A stretch of DNA of 64,000 nucleotides from Streptomyces sp. CB02980 (GCF_014451325.2 NZ_JACSCH020000004.1:278392-342391); one strand, 5' to 3'; positions 54,552-64,000 are shown, numbered from the stretch's first letter. Translations and numbers: made by a program. The notes: generated by a model not told the origin, from the letters alone.

Positions 54552-54585
54552 CGAACGGCCGCACCCGGTGGGGTGCGGCCGTTCG
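54552..54585 (-). terminator. terminator of dasR
   Basis: A perfect 15-bp stem (54552-54566 with 54571-54585) with a GGTG loop, 26 bases beyond the dasR stop. Confidence 0.9.
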
Positions 54586-54610
54586 TGTCGTGCCGAGGTG
54601 GCGTCGTCGC

Positions 54611-55474
<864 letters not shown>

Positions 55475-55533
55475 TCAGGTGTCGGTCCGATAACGGACGC
55501 GACTGCCCTTCTTATACACCCTTGACACCCCTA

Positions 55534-55547
55534 AAGGTCTAGGCCAA
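55534..55547. promoter_or_regulatory. dre site 1 in the dasR-dasA gap
   Basis: AAGGTCTAGGCCAA, one step from the perfect core, downstream of TTGACA (55522-55527), the likely dasA -35. Binding here would block dasA and perhaps dasR. Confidence 0.8.
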
Positions 55548-55556
55548 GCTCCGGGT

Positions 55557-55572
55557 ACTGGTCTAAACCATT
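55557..55572. promoter_or_regulatory. dre site 2 in the dasR-dasA gap
   Basis: ACTGGTCTAAACCATT, a near-perfect dre about 23 bp from site 1. A further half-site AGACCAG at 55575-55581 extends it into a wider inverted repeat. Confidence 0.88.
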
Positions 55573-55660
55573 AAAGACCAGGTCCCAGCCCCACGAGCAC
55601 TACCTGACGTATGTCTTCGCGCGGTGGGCAGGGGTTGCAGGCATCCCTGAGGAGGGTGGC

Positions 55661-56956
55661 GTGAAGCGCAAGCTCATCGCGGCGATCGGCGTCGCAGGCA
55701 TGATGGTCTCTATCGCTGCGTGTGGTTCCGACAGTGACAAGGGTAAGGACGGCGCCAAGGCGCCGGCCGGGGGCGACAAGACTCTGACCGTCTGGGTCAT
55801 GGACGGTTCCGCGCCGGACGCGTGGATGGCCGAGGTGAACAAGGCCTTCGAGGCCAAGCACCCGGGCGTCAAGGTCAAGGTCGAGAAGCAGATCTGGAAC
55901 GGCATCCAGGAGAAGGTCACCACCGCGCTCTCCGAGGACACCCCTCCGGACGTTCTGGAGCTCGGTAACACGCAGACCGCGGGCTACGCCGTGACCGGCG
56001 GCCTCGCCGACCTGTCCGGCGACAAGGCCACGCTGGGCTACGACGCCTGGAACAAGGGCATGGTCGCCTCCAACGAGCTGGACGGCAAGCTCTACTCGGC
56101 TCCGTGGTACGCCGCCAACCGTGTCGTCGTCTACGACAAGGCCGCCTTCAAGAAGGCCGGTGTCACCCCGCCCAAGACCCGCGCCGAGTGGGTCGACGGT
56201 CTGAAGAAGCTCAAGGCGTCCGACCCGAAGTCGCAGGCGATCTACCTGCCGGGTCAGTCCTGGTACGTCCTCGCCGGCCTCATCTGGGACGAGGGCAGCG
56301 ACCTCGCGGTCAAGGACGGCGACAAGTGGAAGGGCAACCTGTCCTCCCCCGAGGCCGTCAACGCCATGAACTTCTACAAGGAGCTGGCGTCCTACTCCAC
56401 CGCTCCGAAGGACAAGGACGAGGCGACCCCGCAGCAGTCCACCGACGTCGTCCCCAAGGGCGGCGTGGCGTCCTGGATCGGTCTCGGCTGGGAGGCCGGC
56501 GGCGCGATCGACGCCATGAAGAAGGCCGGCAAGACCGCCGACTTCGGTTACTTCCCGATCCCGGGCAAGACGGCCGACAAGCCGGGCTCCGTCTTCCTCG
56601 GTGGCTCGAACCTCGCCATCGCCGAGCGCTCCAAGAACAAGGACCTCGCGAAGGAGTGGCTGGCGCTCGCCGCCGGCAAGGAGTACATGACGAAGTACGC
56701 CACCGCCACCGAGGGCGCGCTGCTTCCGAACACCGACGCCGCGCAGTTCAAGCCGGCCGCCGGCTCCTTCGCCGAGGCCATGGCCGCCTCCTCCGCCTCC
56801 GGCAAGGTCACCCCGGTGACCCCGGGCTGGGCGAACGTAGAGACCGCCCCGAACCCGATCAAGGACTTCATGACCAAGGTCCTGAAGGGTGAGGACGCCA
56901 AGAAGGCCGGCGAGGCGGCCGACAAGGTCATCAACGAGCGCATCAACCAGCAGTAA
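55661..56956 (+). CDS. dasA: chitobiose ABC transporter solute-binding lipoprotein DasA
   Basis: A 431-aa extracellular sugar-binding protein with a lipoprotein signal (residues 1-21, lipobox IAAC with Cys21). It matches the DasA protein of Streptomyces that binds N,N'-diacetylchitobiose. GTG 55661 has GGAGGG upstream. It is followed by a 12-bp hairpin before dasB, which could keep dasA mRNA higher than dasBC. It is under DasR control through the two dre sites. Confidence 0.96.
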   Translation: MKRKLIAAIGVAGMMVSIAACGSDSDKGKDGAKAPAGGDKTLTVWVMDGSAPDAWMAEVNKAFEAKHPGVKVKVEKQIWNGIQEKVTTALSEDTPPDVLELGNTQTAGYAVTGGLADLSGDKATLGYDAWNKGMVASNELDGKLYSAPWYAANRVVVYDKAAFKKAGVTPPKTRAEWVDGLKKLKASDPKSQAIYLPGQSWYVLAGLIWDEGSDLAVKDGDKWKGNLSSPEAVNAMNFYKELASYSTAPKDKDEATPQQSTDVVPKGGVASWIGLGWEAGGAIDAMKKAGKTADFGYFPIPGKTADKPGSVFLGGSNLAIAERSKNKDLAKEWLALAAGKEYMTKYATATEGALLPNTDAAQFKPAAGSFAEAMAASSASGKVTPVTPGWANVETAPNPIKDFMTKVLKGEDAKKAGEAADKVINERINQQ

Positions 56957-56988
56957 TCAGCAGCACCAGCAGTAATCCGTAGCCCGGT

Positions 56989-57017
56989 GGTGCGGCCGGT
57001 CACGCACCGGCCGCACC
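56989..57017 (+). terminator. hairpin between dasA and dasB (partial terminator/attenuator)
   Basis: A perfect 12-bp stem (56989-57000 with 57006-57017) with a CACGC loop in the 149-base gap. It may lower dasBC against dasA or protect the dasA 3' end. Confidence 0.72.
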
Positions 57018-57105
57018 ATCGGCGCTTCACGAGTGATCAGCGGCCCGCTCCCCCGGGCCGCGCCCCGGTGGGCGCGGGAGCCCCAGAACCGCGAGGAATA
57101 AGACC

Positions 57106-58128
57106 ATGACCGTGGACTCCCAGGGGACGGCGACCGCCGATCCTCAGGACGCGCCCGGGAGGGCGGCAGGGAAGTCTCAGACTCCGCCACCCCCTTCGGG
57201 CCCGAAGGAAGTCCTTAAGCCTTCGCGCGGCAGACGTTCCCTGCCCAGCGGGTGGCTGCCCTATCTGCTCGTCGCGCCGGCCCTGCTGTCCATGGCGGTG
57301 CTGCTGCTCTACCCGCTGATCCGCAATGTGATCCTCTCCTTCCAGGAGCTCAACCGGAAGGAGTTCATCACCCGCGAGACCGTCTGGACCGGCTTCGACA
57401 ACTACACCGAGCTCCTCGGCGACCCCGACTTCTGGACCGTCGTCGTCCGAAGCGTCGTCTTCACGGCCGTCAACGTCGCGCTCATCATGGCGATCGGCAC
57501 GGGCGTGGGCCTGCTGCTCAACCGCCTGGGCAAGAAGATGCGACTGGTCCTCTCGCTGGCCCTGATGTTCGCCTGGGCCATGCCGATCGTCGCCTCCGTC
57601 ACGGTCTTCCGCTGGCTCTTCGACGAGCAGTTCGGCGTCGTGAACTGGCTGATGCGCACCCTGGGCTTCGACGGCTACGAGCAGCACAACTGGTTCGAGA
57701 CCGGGTTCTCCACCCTCGTCATCATCATGATCCTGCTGGTCTGGGGATCCATCCCGTTCGTCGCTCTCAACATGTACGCCGCCCTGACCACCATCGGGTC
57801 CGAGCTGTACGAGGCCGCGAGGATGGACGGCGCCAGTGGCTGGCGCACCTTCTGGGCCGTGGTCTTCCCGAACCTGAAGTCCTTCTTCATGATCACGACG
57901 TTCCTGGAGATCATCTGGATCTTCAAGGCGTTCGCCCAGGTCTACGCCATGAACCAGGGCGGCCCCGACCGCGGCTCCGAGACGCTCCCCGTCTTCGCCT
58001 ACATCGAGGGCGTCGGCCAGTTCCACTACGGTGTCGCCGCCGCCATCTCCATCCTGACGATCGTGATGCTCATCGCGGTCATGTCCTTCTACTTCCGCCT
58101 GATCCTGAAGGAGGAGGAGGAGCTGTGA
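57106..58128 (+). CDS. dasB: chitobiose ABC transporter permease DasB
   Basis: A 340-aa inner-membrane permease with six helices and the EAA loop EAARMDGASGWRTFWAVVFPNL (near 225-246) that contacts the ATPase. The N-terminus (1-45) is a Pro/Lys-rich cytoplasmic extension. No ATPase gene is in the operon; in S. coelicolor the shared ATPase MsiK serves DasABC. The stop overlaps dasC (GTGA). Confidence 0.95.
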   Translation: MTVDSQGTATADPQDAPGRAAGKSQTPPPPSGPKEVLKPSRGRRSLPSGWLPYLLVAPALLSMAVLLLYPLIRNVILSFQELNRKEFITRETVWTGFDNYTELLGDPDFWTVVVRSVVFTAVNVALIMAIGTGVGLLLNRLGKKMRLVLSLALMFAWAMPIVASVTVFRWLFDEQFGVVNWLMRTLGFDGYEQHNWFETGFSTLVIIMILLVWGSIPFVALNMYAALTTIGSELYEAARMDGASGWRTFWAVVFPNLKSFFMITTFLEIIWIFKAFAQVYAMNQGGPDRGSETLPVFAYIEGVGQFHYGVAAAISILTIVMLIAVMSFYFRLILKEEEEL

Positions 58129-58991
58129 GCGCCACCACCGAGACTCCGCAGAAGCTGCGCACCAGGAGGCCGCTCACGGTCGGCGTGGTCGCCAAGAACC
58201 TCACCGCCCTCGTCCTCGCGGTCGTGTTCGTCTTCCCCGTGTACTGGATGTTCTCGTCCTCGCTGAAGCCGCAGCACGAGATCATGACGAAGGACCCCGT
58301 CTTCGTCTTCACGCCGACGCTCGAGAACTACTCGACCGCGACCGGGGTGGACCTGTTCTGGACGTACGTCACCAACAGCCTCATGGTCACCATCGGTGCC
58401 GTGGTGCTCGCCCTTCTCGTCGCGCTGGCCGCGAGCTTCGCGATCGCCCGGATGAAGTTCAAGGGGCGCAAGGGCATCGTCCTCATCGTGATGATGGCGC
58501 AGATGGCCCCCTGGGAGGTCATGGTCATCGCGATGTACATGATCTCCCGTGAGAACGACATGCTGAACAGCATTCCGATGCTCACGCTCATCTACTTCGT
58601 CATGGTCCTCCCCTTCACGATCTGGACCCTGCGCGGCTTCATCGCCGCCGTCCCGGTCGAGTTGGAGGAGGCCGCGCAGATCGACGGCTGCACCCGGGGC
58701 CAGGCGTTCCGCAAGGTGATCTTCCCGCTGCTCGCCCCCGGCCTGATGTCGACCTCGCTCTTCGGCTTCATCACCGCCTGGAACGAGTTCGCCATGATCC
58801 TCATGCTGAACAAGGACAAGGAGTCGCAGACGCTGACGCTCTGGCTGACCCAGTTCCAGACCGCGTTCGGCAGCGACTGGGGCGCCACCATGGCCGCCTC
58901 GACGCTCTTCGCACTTCCCGTGCTCGTCGTCTTCCTCTTCCTCCAGCGCAAGGCCGTCGGCGGCATGACCGCCGGCGCGGTGAAGGGATAA
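58125..58991 (+). CDS. dasC: chitobiose ABC transporter permease DasC
   Basis: A 288-aa permease with six helices and the EAA loop EEAAQIDGCTRGQAFRKVIFPLLAPG (about 179-203). GTG 58125 overlaps the dasB stop by four bases. It forms the channel with DasB. It ends 9 bases before dasD. Confidence 0.95.
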   Translation: MSATTETPQKLRTRRPLTVGVVAKNLTALVLAVVFVFPVYWMFSSSLKPQHEIMTKDPVFVFTPTLENYSTATGVDLFWTYVTNSLMVTIGAVVLALLVALAASFAIARMKFKGRKGIVLIVMMAQMAPWEVMVIAMYMISRENDMLNSIPMLTLIYFVMVLPFTIWTLRGFIAAVPVELEEAAQIDGCTRGQAFRKVIFPLLAPGLMSTSLFGFITAWNEFAMILMLNKDKESQTLTLWLTQFQTAFGSDWGATMAASTLFALPVLVVFLFLQRKAVGGMTAGAVKG

Positions 58992-59000
58992 GGGCTCCCC

Positions 59001-60524
59001 ATGACCACACTCGTACACGGCACGGACACCCTGACCCGTGACGCGCTCACGGTGCTCCAGCCCGGCTTCGTCGGCACCACCGCGCCCGACTGGCTGCTCC
59101 GCCGCATCGGCGAGGGCCTGTCGTCCGTCGGCCTGTTCGGCCGGAACATCGTCAGCCCCGAGCAGCTCGCCGCGCTCACCGCGCAGCTGCGGGCCGAGCG
59201 GGACGACGTCCTCGTCGCCATCGACGAGGAGGGCGGCGACGTCACCCGCCTGGAGGTCAAGCAGGGCTCCTCGTTCCCCGGCAACTACGCCCTCGGCAGC
59301 GTCGACGACGTCGAGCTCACCCGGGCCGTGGCCCGTGAACTCGGCCGCCGGCTCGCGGCCTGCGGCGTCGACCTCAACTGGGCGCCGTCCGCCGACGTCA
59401 ACTCCAACGCCGAGAACCCGGTCATCGGCGTCCGGTCCTTCGGGCCGGACCCGGACCTGGTCGCCCGGCACACCGTGGCGTACGTCGACGGCCTGCAGGG
59501 CGTCGGGGTCGCGGCCTGCACCAAGCACTTCCCCGGACACGGCGACACGAACGTGGACTCCCACGACGCGCTGCCCCGGATCGATGTGGACCTCGCCACA
59601 CTGCACGCCCGTGAGCTGGTGCCTTTCCGCGCGGCCGTCGCCGCGGGTACCAAGGCGGTCATGAGCGCGCATATTCTTCTCTCCGCGCTCGACCCCCACC
59701 GTCCGGCCACCCTGAGCCCGCAGATCCTCACCGGTCTGCTGCGCCAGGAGCTGGGCTTCGAGGGGCTGATCGTCACCGACGGCATGGAGATGCAGGCCGT
59801 CGCGGCGACGTACGGCATCGAGCGTGGATCCGTCCTCGCCATCGCCGCGGGCGCCGACGCCATCTGCGTCGGCGGCGGGCTGTGCGACGAGGACACGGTG
59901 CTGCAGCTGCGCGACGCGCTCGTCACTGCGGTACGGACCGGTGAACTGCCCGAGGAGCGGCTGGCCGACGCCGCGGCGCGCGTGCGCGCCCTGGCGTCCT
60001 GGACCCAGGCGCACCGGGCCAGGGGGGCTGAATCGGTGTCGGGCGCGGCAGTGCAGGAGGGGACCGCGCCCGGCGCCGACATCGGACTCGTGGCCGCCCG
60101 CCGGGCTCTGAAGGTGACCCGGGGGGAGCGGCCGTACACCCCGATGAGCAGCGCCCCCTATGTCGCCTCCTTCACCCCCGTCGCGAACTTCGCGGTCGGC
60201 GACGAGACCCCCTGGGGCATCGCCGCCGAGCTGGAGCGGCTGCTGCCCGGCACGGAGACCGGCTCGTACGCCGACTCCTCCGTGGACGCCCTCCTCGCCG
60301 CCGCGGGCGAGCGGCGGATCGTGGCGGTCGTACGCGACGCCCACCGGCACGCGTGGATGACCGAGGCCCTGGACGCCCTGGTCGCGGCCCGCCCGGACAC
60401 CGTCGTGGTCGAGATGGGCCTCAACGAGGCGGAGCCCCGCGGGGCCCTGCACATCGCCACGCACGGCGCGGCCCGGGTCTGCGGCCGCGCGGCCGCCGAG
60501 GCCGTCGCCGGAACCGGCGCCTGA
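59001..60524 (+). CDS. dasD: GH3 beta-N-acetylhexosaminidase DasD
   Basis: A 507-aa family-3 glycoside hydrolase. The NagZ-type motif KHFPGHGDTNVDSH (near 173-186) supplies the His-Asp dyad used as acid/base, and the nucleophile is the Asp in VTDGMEM (near 255). There is no secretion signal, so it is intracellular and cleaves imported chitobiose to GlcNAc. Its place right after dasABC fits the Streptomyces dasD. Family-3 muramyl-type NagZ would be the alternative. Confidence 0.93.
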   Translation: MTTLVHGTDTLTRDALTVLQPGFVGTTAPDWLLRRIGEGLSSVGLFGRNIVSPEQLAALTAQLRAERDDVLVAIDEEGGDVTRLEVKQGSSFPGNYALGSVDDVELTRAVARELGRRLAACGVDLNWAPSADVNSNAENPVIGVRSFGPDPDLVARHTVAYVDGLQGVGVAACTKHFPGHGDTNVDSHDALPRIDVDLATLHARELVPFRAAVAAGTKAVMSAHILLSALDPHRPATLSPQILTGLLRQELGFEGLIVTDGMEMQAVAATYGIERGSVLAIAAGADAICVGGGLCDEDTVLQLRDALVTAVRTGELPEERLADAAARVRALASWTQAHRARGAESVSGAAVQEGTAPGADIGLVAARRALKVTRGERPYTPMSSAPYVASFTPVANFAVGDETPWGIAAELERLLPGTETGSYADSSVDALLAAAGERRIVAVVRDAHRHAWMTEALDALVAARPDTVVVEMGLNEAEPRGALHIATHGAARVCGRAAAEAVAGTGA

Positions 60525-60535
60525 CGGGACGTACG

Positions 60536-60575
60536 CGAAGGGGCCCGGCACCTGAACAGGTGCCGGGCCCCTTCG
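60536..60575. terminator. bidirectional terminator between dasD and nagB
   Basis: A perfect 19-bp stem (60536-60554 with 60557-60575) with an AA centre. Confidence 0.92.
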
Positions 60576-60599
60576 TCGTGCGCGGGGAGTCCGGGCTGC

Positions 60600-61385
60600 T
60601 CAGATGCCCTGCCAGGCGGGCTTGTTCGCGAAGGTGTGACGGAAGTAGTCCGCGAGCTTCAGCTTGGAGGCGGCGGCCTCGTCCACCACGACCGTGGCGT
60701 GCGGGTGCAGCTGCAGCGCGGAGGCCGGCACGAGGGCCGCCACCGGTCCCTCGACGGTCTGCGCCACGGCCTCGGCCTTGCCCTCGCCGGTGGCGAGCAG
60801 CACCAGGTGACGGGCCTCCAGGATGGTGCCGATGCCCTGGGTGATGACGTGGTGCGGCACCTGCTCGATGTCGTTGTCGAAGAAGCGGGCGTTGTCCACG
60901 CGGGTCTGCTCGGTGAGCGTCTTGATCCGGGTGCGGGAGGCGAGCGAGGAGCACGGCTCGTTGAAGCCGATGTGCCCGTCGGTGCCGATGCCGAGGATCT
61001 GCAGGTCCACGCCACCGGCCTTGGAGAGCGCCGTGTCGTACGCCTCGCAGGCCGCCAGGACGTCCTCGGCGGAGCCGTCGGGGCCCATGAAGGCCTCCTG
61101 GGAGAGCCCGAGCGGCTCGACGACCTGGCGGAGCACGGTGGAGCGGTACGACTCGGGGTGGCCCGAGGGCAGTCCCACGTACTCGTCCAGCTGGGCGATC
61201 CGGGCCCGTGAGGCGTCCACGGAACCGGCCTTGACCTGGGCGATCAGGGCGTCGTAGATGGGCAGCGGAGTCGAGCCGGTGGCCACGCCGAGCAGCGCGT
61301 CGGGCTTGCGGCGCAGGAGGTCGGCGATGCCGTCCGCGATGAGCTCGCCGCCCGCCTTGGCGTCCTTGACGATGACAACTTCCAC
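60600..61385 (-). CDS. nagB: glucosamine-6-phosphate deaminase
   Basis: A 261-aa enzyme that turns glucosamine-6-phosphate into fructose-6-phosphate and ammonia, the last step of GlcNAc use. Seen: GVATGSTP (near 33-40), LDEYVGL (Asp acid), and GTDGHIGFNEP with the catalytic His. It consumes the DasR effector, so it feeds back on the regulon. It is controlled by a dre site 43 bases upstream. Confidence 0.97.
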   Translation of the reverse strand: MEVVIVKDAKAGGELIADGIADLLRRKPDALLGVATGSTPLPIYDALIAQVKAGSVDASRARIAQLDEYVGLPSGHPESYRSTVLRQVVEPLGLSQEAFMGPDGSAEDVLAACEAYDTALSKAGGVDLQILGIGTDGHIGFNEPCSSLASRTRIKTLTEQTRVDNARFFDNDIEQVPHHVITQGIGTILEARHLVLLATGEGKAEAVAQTVEGPVAALVPASALQLHPHATVVVDEAAASKLKLADYFRHTFANKPAWQGI

Positions 61386-61424
61386 GCTGTGCCTGCCGAT
61401 CTGGTGAGGGGCTGGTGAGGAGCC

Positions 61425-61441
61425 ATGTGGTATAGACCAAT
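61425..61441 (-). promoter_or_regulatory. dre site upstream of nagB
   Basis: ATGTGGTATAGACCAAT, with TGG and CCA arms around TATAGA. It lies about 40 bases upstream of the nagB start. Confidence 0.85.
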
Positions 61442-61565
61442 CAAAGCCAAATCTAGCAGAGGAGGGGCCTTCCCCTCATGCCGTTCCGCCCCCCGGACGC
61501 CCCCGCCGCCTCCATCGTCGGCCGCCCCTGCCCCACCAGCCACTCGAACCTCTGACCCCTCCAGT

Positions 61566-62354
61566 TCAGGCCAGTGAGCCCCCCGTCGCGTCGATCCACT
61601 GCCCGGTCACCCAGCGCCCGTCGTGCGAGACCAGGAAGGCCACCACGTCGGCTATGTCCTCCGGGGTGCCGACCTTGCCCAACGCCGACATCGCCGCCGC
61701 TCCCGCCCAGGCCTCGTCGTTCCCCCGCAGCCAGCCGGCGTTGATGTCGGTGTCCACGATGCCCGGCGCCACCGCGTTGACCGTGATCCCGCGCGAGCCC
61801 AGCACCTTCGACAGATAGCGGGTGAACACGTCGAGCGCGCCCTTCGACATCGCGTATGCCATCAGGTCCGGCATCACCGCCGCGTGCGAGAGGCCCGTCG
61901 AGACGTTCACGATCCGGCCCCCGTCGCGCAGCCGCTCCGCGCCCAGCCGGGCGAGGAAGAACGGCGCCCTGGTGTTGACGGCGAAGATCCGCTCGTACTC
62001 CTCCGCGCCGATCGTCGCGAACGGTGCGGAGGCCCCGATCCCCGCGTTGTTCACCAGGATGTCCAGGCCGTCGGCGTGGGCGTCGAACGCGGCCCACAGC
62101 GCCTCCGCGTCCCCCGGGACCCCCAGCTCCTGCCCGATCGCGAAGGCCTCGCCACCGGCGGCCTCGATCGCCGCGACCGTCTCCTTCGCCGCCGCCTCGT
62201 TGCTCCCGTAGTGCACCGCGACCCGCGCGCCGTCCCGGCCGAGCCGCTCGGCGATCCCGCGGCCGATGCCCCGGCTGCCACCCGTCACCAGTGCGGTCTT
62301 CCCGGCCAGCCTCCCGGCCCGCTGCTCCGTGGTCCTGCTGTCGAGCACGCCCAT
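61566..62354 (-). CDS. short-chain dehydrogenase/reductase
   Basis: A 262-aa classical [11 protein letters not shown] (near 25-32), NNAGIG, the Ser in NVSTG, and YAMSK are intact, so catalysis is expected. It resembles 3-oxoacyl-ACP or glucose dehydrogenase-type enzymes; substrate unknown. ATG 62354 follows GAGGGGGG. It is divergent from the TetR gene, and the pair is a common regulator-target unit. Confidence 0.92.
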   Translation of the reverse strand: MGVLDSRTTEQRAGRLAGKTALVTGGSRGIGRGIAERLGRDGARVAVHYGSNEAAAKETVAAIEAAGGEAFAIGQELGVPGDAEALWAAFDAHADGLDILVNNAGIGASAPFATIGAEEYERIFAVNTRAPFFLARLGAERLRDGGRIVNVSTGLSHAAVMPDLMAYAMSKGALDVFTRYLSKVLGSRGITVNAVAPGIVDTDINAGWLRGNDEAWAGAAAMSALGKVGTPEDIADVVAFLVSHDGRWVTGQWIDATGGSLA

Positions 62355-62376
62355 GGCGACGCCCCCCTCATTTCTG

Positions 62377-62424
62377 TAGCGGTCGTTATGGAAAGACCGT
62401 ACCCCACTTCCGTAGCACCCGCTA
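62377..62424. promoter_or_regulatory. two candidate TetR operators in the SDR-TetR gap
   Basis: TAGCGGTCGTTA (62377-62388) and TAGCACCCGCTA (62413-62424), both imperfect dyads with TAGC arms, are 36 bp apart. They are arranged so that the TetR protein could repress both genes. Confidence 0.68.
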
Positions 62425-62437
62425 TAGAATTCACTCC

Positions 62438-63055
62438 ATGGTGACGACACAGCGTGGCCGCCCCCGCTCCTTCGACCGGCTCACGGCTCTGGAGAAGGCC
62501 ACGATGGCCTTCTGGGAGCACGGCTACGAGACGACCTCCGTCGCCGACCTCACCCGCGCCATGGGCATCAGCGCCCCCAGCCTCTACGCGGCCTTCGGTG
62601 ACAAGAAGACGCTGTTCGAGGAGGTCGTCGAGGCGTACGCCGGCTCGTACGGCGCGTACGGCGGCCGGGCCTTCGCGGAGGAGGCGACCGCCCGCGGCGC
62701 CATCGGCCGGGTCCTGAGCGAGGCCGCCGAGCTCTTCACGGAGCCCGGCCACCCCCGCGGCTGCCTGATGATCTCCGCCGCGATCAACTGCTCGACCCCC
62801 GAGGTCGAGGAGGCCCTGCGGGAGCGCAGGAACCACAACCTGGCCTCCTTCGAGACCCGGATACGCCAGGACATCGCCTCCGGGGAGCTGCCCGCCGACA
62901 CCGACGCCCGGGCCCTCGCCCGCTTCAGCGGTGCCGTTCTCCAGGGGCTGTCCCAGCAGGCCCGCGACGGGGCGACCAAGGAGGAGCTGGCGGCCGTCGC
63001 GGCGACGGCGATGCTGGCCTGGCCGCCGCGGCGGCCGGAACGGGAGCAGAGGTAG
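62438..63055 (+). CDS. TetR-family regulator
   Basis: A 205-aa regulator with an HTH at residues 8-55 ([28 protein letters not shown]) and a C-terminal TetR_C domain with the conserved [10 protein letters not shown]. It is the AcrR-like group often paired with SDR genes. ATG 62438 is used. The stop lies inside a 33-nt direct repeat. It likely represses the SDR gene and itself. Confidence 0.93.
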   Translation: MVTTQRGRPRSFDRLTALEKATMAFWEHGYETTSVADLTRAMGISAPSLYAAFGDKKTLFEEVVEAYAGSYGAYGGRAFAEEATARGAIGRVLSEAAELFTEPGHPRGCLMISAAINCSTPEVEEALRERRNHNLASFETRIRQDIASGELPADTDARALARFSGAVLQGLSQQARDGATKEELAAVAATAMLAWPPRRPEREQR

Positions 63056-63098
63056 CTGCCGGCCCGGCCGCCGCGGCGCGCGGAACGGGAGCAGAGGT
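63021..63098. repeat. 33-nt direct repeat around the TetR stop codon
   Basis: Copies at 63021-63053 and 63066-63098 with about two mismatches. The first lies in the last codons of the TetR gene, the second beyond the stop, so a duplication has extended the 3' end. Confidence 0.82.
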
Positions 63099-63319
63099 GA
63101 GAGGCCCGGTTCCGCTGCCGGGCGGCCCCGGAAACACCCGCGGGCCGCGGCGCCCGGCGGGACCCTCAGCCCGCCCGGCACCGCAGCCCGGAGTTTTGCT
63201 CCGGCCGGGGGTGTGCGGTCCCTCGGCCGTGTGGGAGGTCTCGACGCAGTCAGGGCAGAGAGCGTCGGGTACCTCGTTCCATCCTCCTGTGCGGGGAGGA
63301 TGGAGGTCTATCGCATTCA

Positions 63320-63336
63320 TTGTGGACTAGACCATT
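63320..63336. promoter_or_regulatory. dre-like site upstream of the sensor kinase
   Basis: TTGTGGACTAGACCATT with TGG/CCA arms and a CTAGACC core, in the 388-base gap before the kinase. It lies about 110 bases upstream of GTG 63444. The rest of the gap shows a CCTCC/GGAGG-rich dyad near 63285-63306 and no gene. Confidence 0.7.
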
Positions 63337-63443
63337 CTTGTCTGTCCATCCACGGGAACGCGGTCCTTCCTGGCCCATCCTCCAGTACGGAGCGCCGGAG
63401 ATCCAGGTTCACCGCCCCTTTATTCCGCGGGTACGCTCGCACC

Positions 63444-64000
63444 GTGCCCTCCATGAACGACCTCGTGCGCCAGCACACCGCCCTGAGCGACTCGGACCTC
63501 GAGTGGCTCCACCTGCTGGTGTCGGAGTGGCAGCTGCTCTCCGACCTCTCCTTCGCCGACCTCGTCCTCTGGGTCCCGACCCTCGACGGGACGCGGTACG
63601 TCTCCGTCGCGCAGATGCGGCCGAACACCGGCCCCACCTCCTACCAGGACGACATGGTCGGCCATCTCGTGCCGCGCGGCCGCCGCCCGCTGCTCGACGC
63701 CGCGCTCGACGAGGGCAGGATCGTCCGCGAGGGCGACCCGGAGTGGCGCGAGGAGGTCCCGGTACGGGTCGAGTCCATCCCCGTCCGCCGCGAGGGCCGG
63801 GTTCTCGGCGTCATCGCCCGCAACACCAACCTGCTGACCGTCCGCACCCCCTCCCGTCTGGAGCTCACCTACCTCCAGTCGGCCTCCGACCTCGCCCAGA
63901 TGATCGCGGCCGGGACCTTCCCCTTCCCCGGCGAGCAGGTCGACATGGACTCCTCGCCCCGAGCCGGCGACGGACTCGTCCGCCTCGACGCCGAGGGCAT
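63444..64000 (+). CDS. sensor histidine kinase, PdtaS-like, N-terminal part
   Basis: The gene runs off the window; 185 codons are seen. The N-terminus (VPSMNDLVRQHTALSDSDLEWLHLLVSEWQLLSDLSFADLVLW) fits the GAF-like HisKA-2-type sensor of PdtaS kinases, followed by a PAS-like part (residues about 75-160). No membrane segment is visible. In Mycobacterium PdtaS phosphorylates the RNA-binding regulator PdtaR. GTG 63444 is chosen, ATG 63453 is possible. The kinase domain lies outside the window. Confidence 0.82.
   Translation, partial: MPSMNDLVRQHTALSDSDLEWLHLLVSEWQLLSDLSFADLVLWVPTLDGTRYVSVAQMRPNTGPTSYQDDMVGHLVPRGRRPLLDAALDEGRIVREGDPEWREEVPVRVESIPVRREGRVLGVIARNTNLLTVRTPSRLELTYLQSASDLAQMIAAGTFPFPGEQVDMDSSPRAGDGLVRLDAEG

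Noticed and set aside
58089..60551. 820-residue minus-strand open frame across dasC and dasD
   Set aside because: It lies opposite two well-supported das genes. The translation is low-complexity and has no domain; a product of GC bias.

Overview
The window is high-GC actinobacterial DNA, almost certainly a Streptomyces chromosomal core segment. Evidence: GTG starts and GGAG-type Shine-Dalgarno sites, GC-saturated codon use, and recognisable Streptomyces loci: the C-terminus of WblC/WhiB7, sigR-rsrA, a vitamin-B12-riboswitch-controlled class Ia nrdAB operon, and dasR-dasABCD-nagB. From memory of the S. coelicolor map, the order resembles the stretch from wblC to the PdtaS-type sensor kinase. 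No rRNA, CRISPR array, integrase, transposase or prophage genes were seen.

Layout. 0-7.4 kb: wblC tail, small proteins, an ABC1 kinase, a ThiF-like protein, a YgjP-type metallopeptidase, and a TerD-AIM24 fusion followed by two more AIM24 genes. 7.4-16.6 kb: NUDIX hydrolase, DUF2342 zincin-like protein, SDR epimerase, moaE, a YlbL-type PDZ-Lon protease, a PPA1309-like protein and a UPF0182 membrane protein. 16.6-19.1 kb: two identical initiator tRNA genes flank a Sel1-repeat protein. 19.1-24.8 kb: a CatR/PerR-type Fur regulator divergent from a catalase, then a CBS protein, hisN, a TetR regulator convergent with an SMR exporter, and rsgA. 24.8-33.5 kb: aroA, an M50-like protease, an SRAP protein, a hydrolase, sigR-rsrA with its autoregulatory promoter, an HD-GYP protein with a degenerate HD partner, and a TPR protein. 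33.6-40.6 kb: def, nrdAB with a B12 riboswitch and putative tandem NrdR boxes, a GNAT enzyme, and mctP with its DUF3311 partner.

40.6-54.2 kb looks like an accessory island. It starts with a LuxR-type regulator carrying a perfect DasR-type operator, an MMPL transporter with a repeat-coded loop, and an aldo/keto reductase. It continues into a tightly overlapping set of genes: two membrane-anchored endonuclease/exonuclease/phosphatase-fold proteins, two GT2 glycosyltransferases, a sugar epimerase, a class III aminotransferase, a flippase-like membrane protein, a UbiA/DPPR-synthase-like prenyltransferase, and two small proteins. I read this as a possible lipid-linked (polyprenyl-phosphoribose or amino-sugar) glycoconjugate pathway of unknown product. 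It is the best candidate in the window for an undescribed system.

54.6-64 kb: dasR, dasABC (chitobiose uptake), dasD (GH3 hexosaminidase) and nagB form the N-acetylglucosamine regulon core. DasR-like operators lie in the dasR-dasA gap, at nagB, before the island's LuxR gene, and before the terminal sensor kinase. An SDR/TetR divergent pair with two candidate operators separates nagB from the truncated kinase at the window end.
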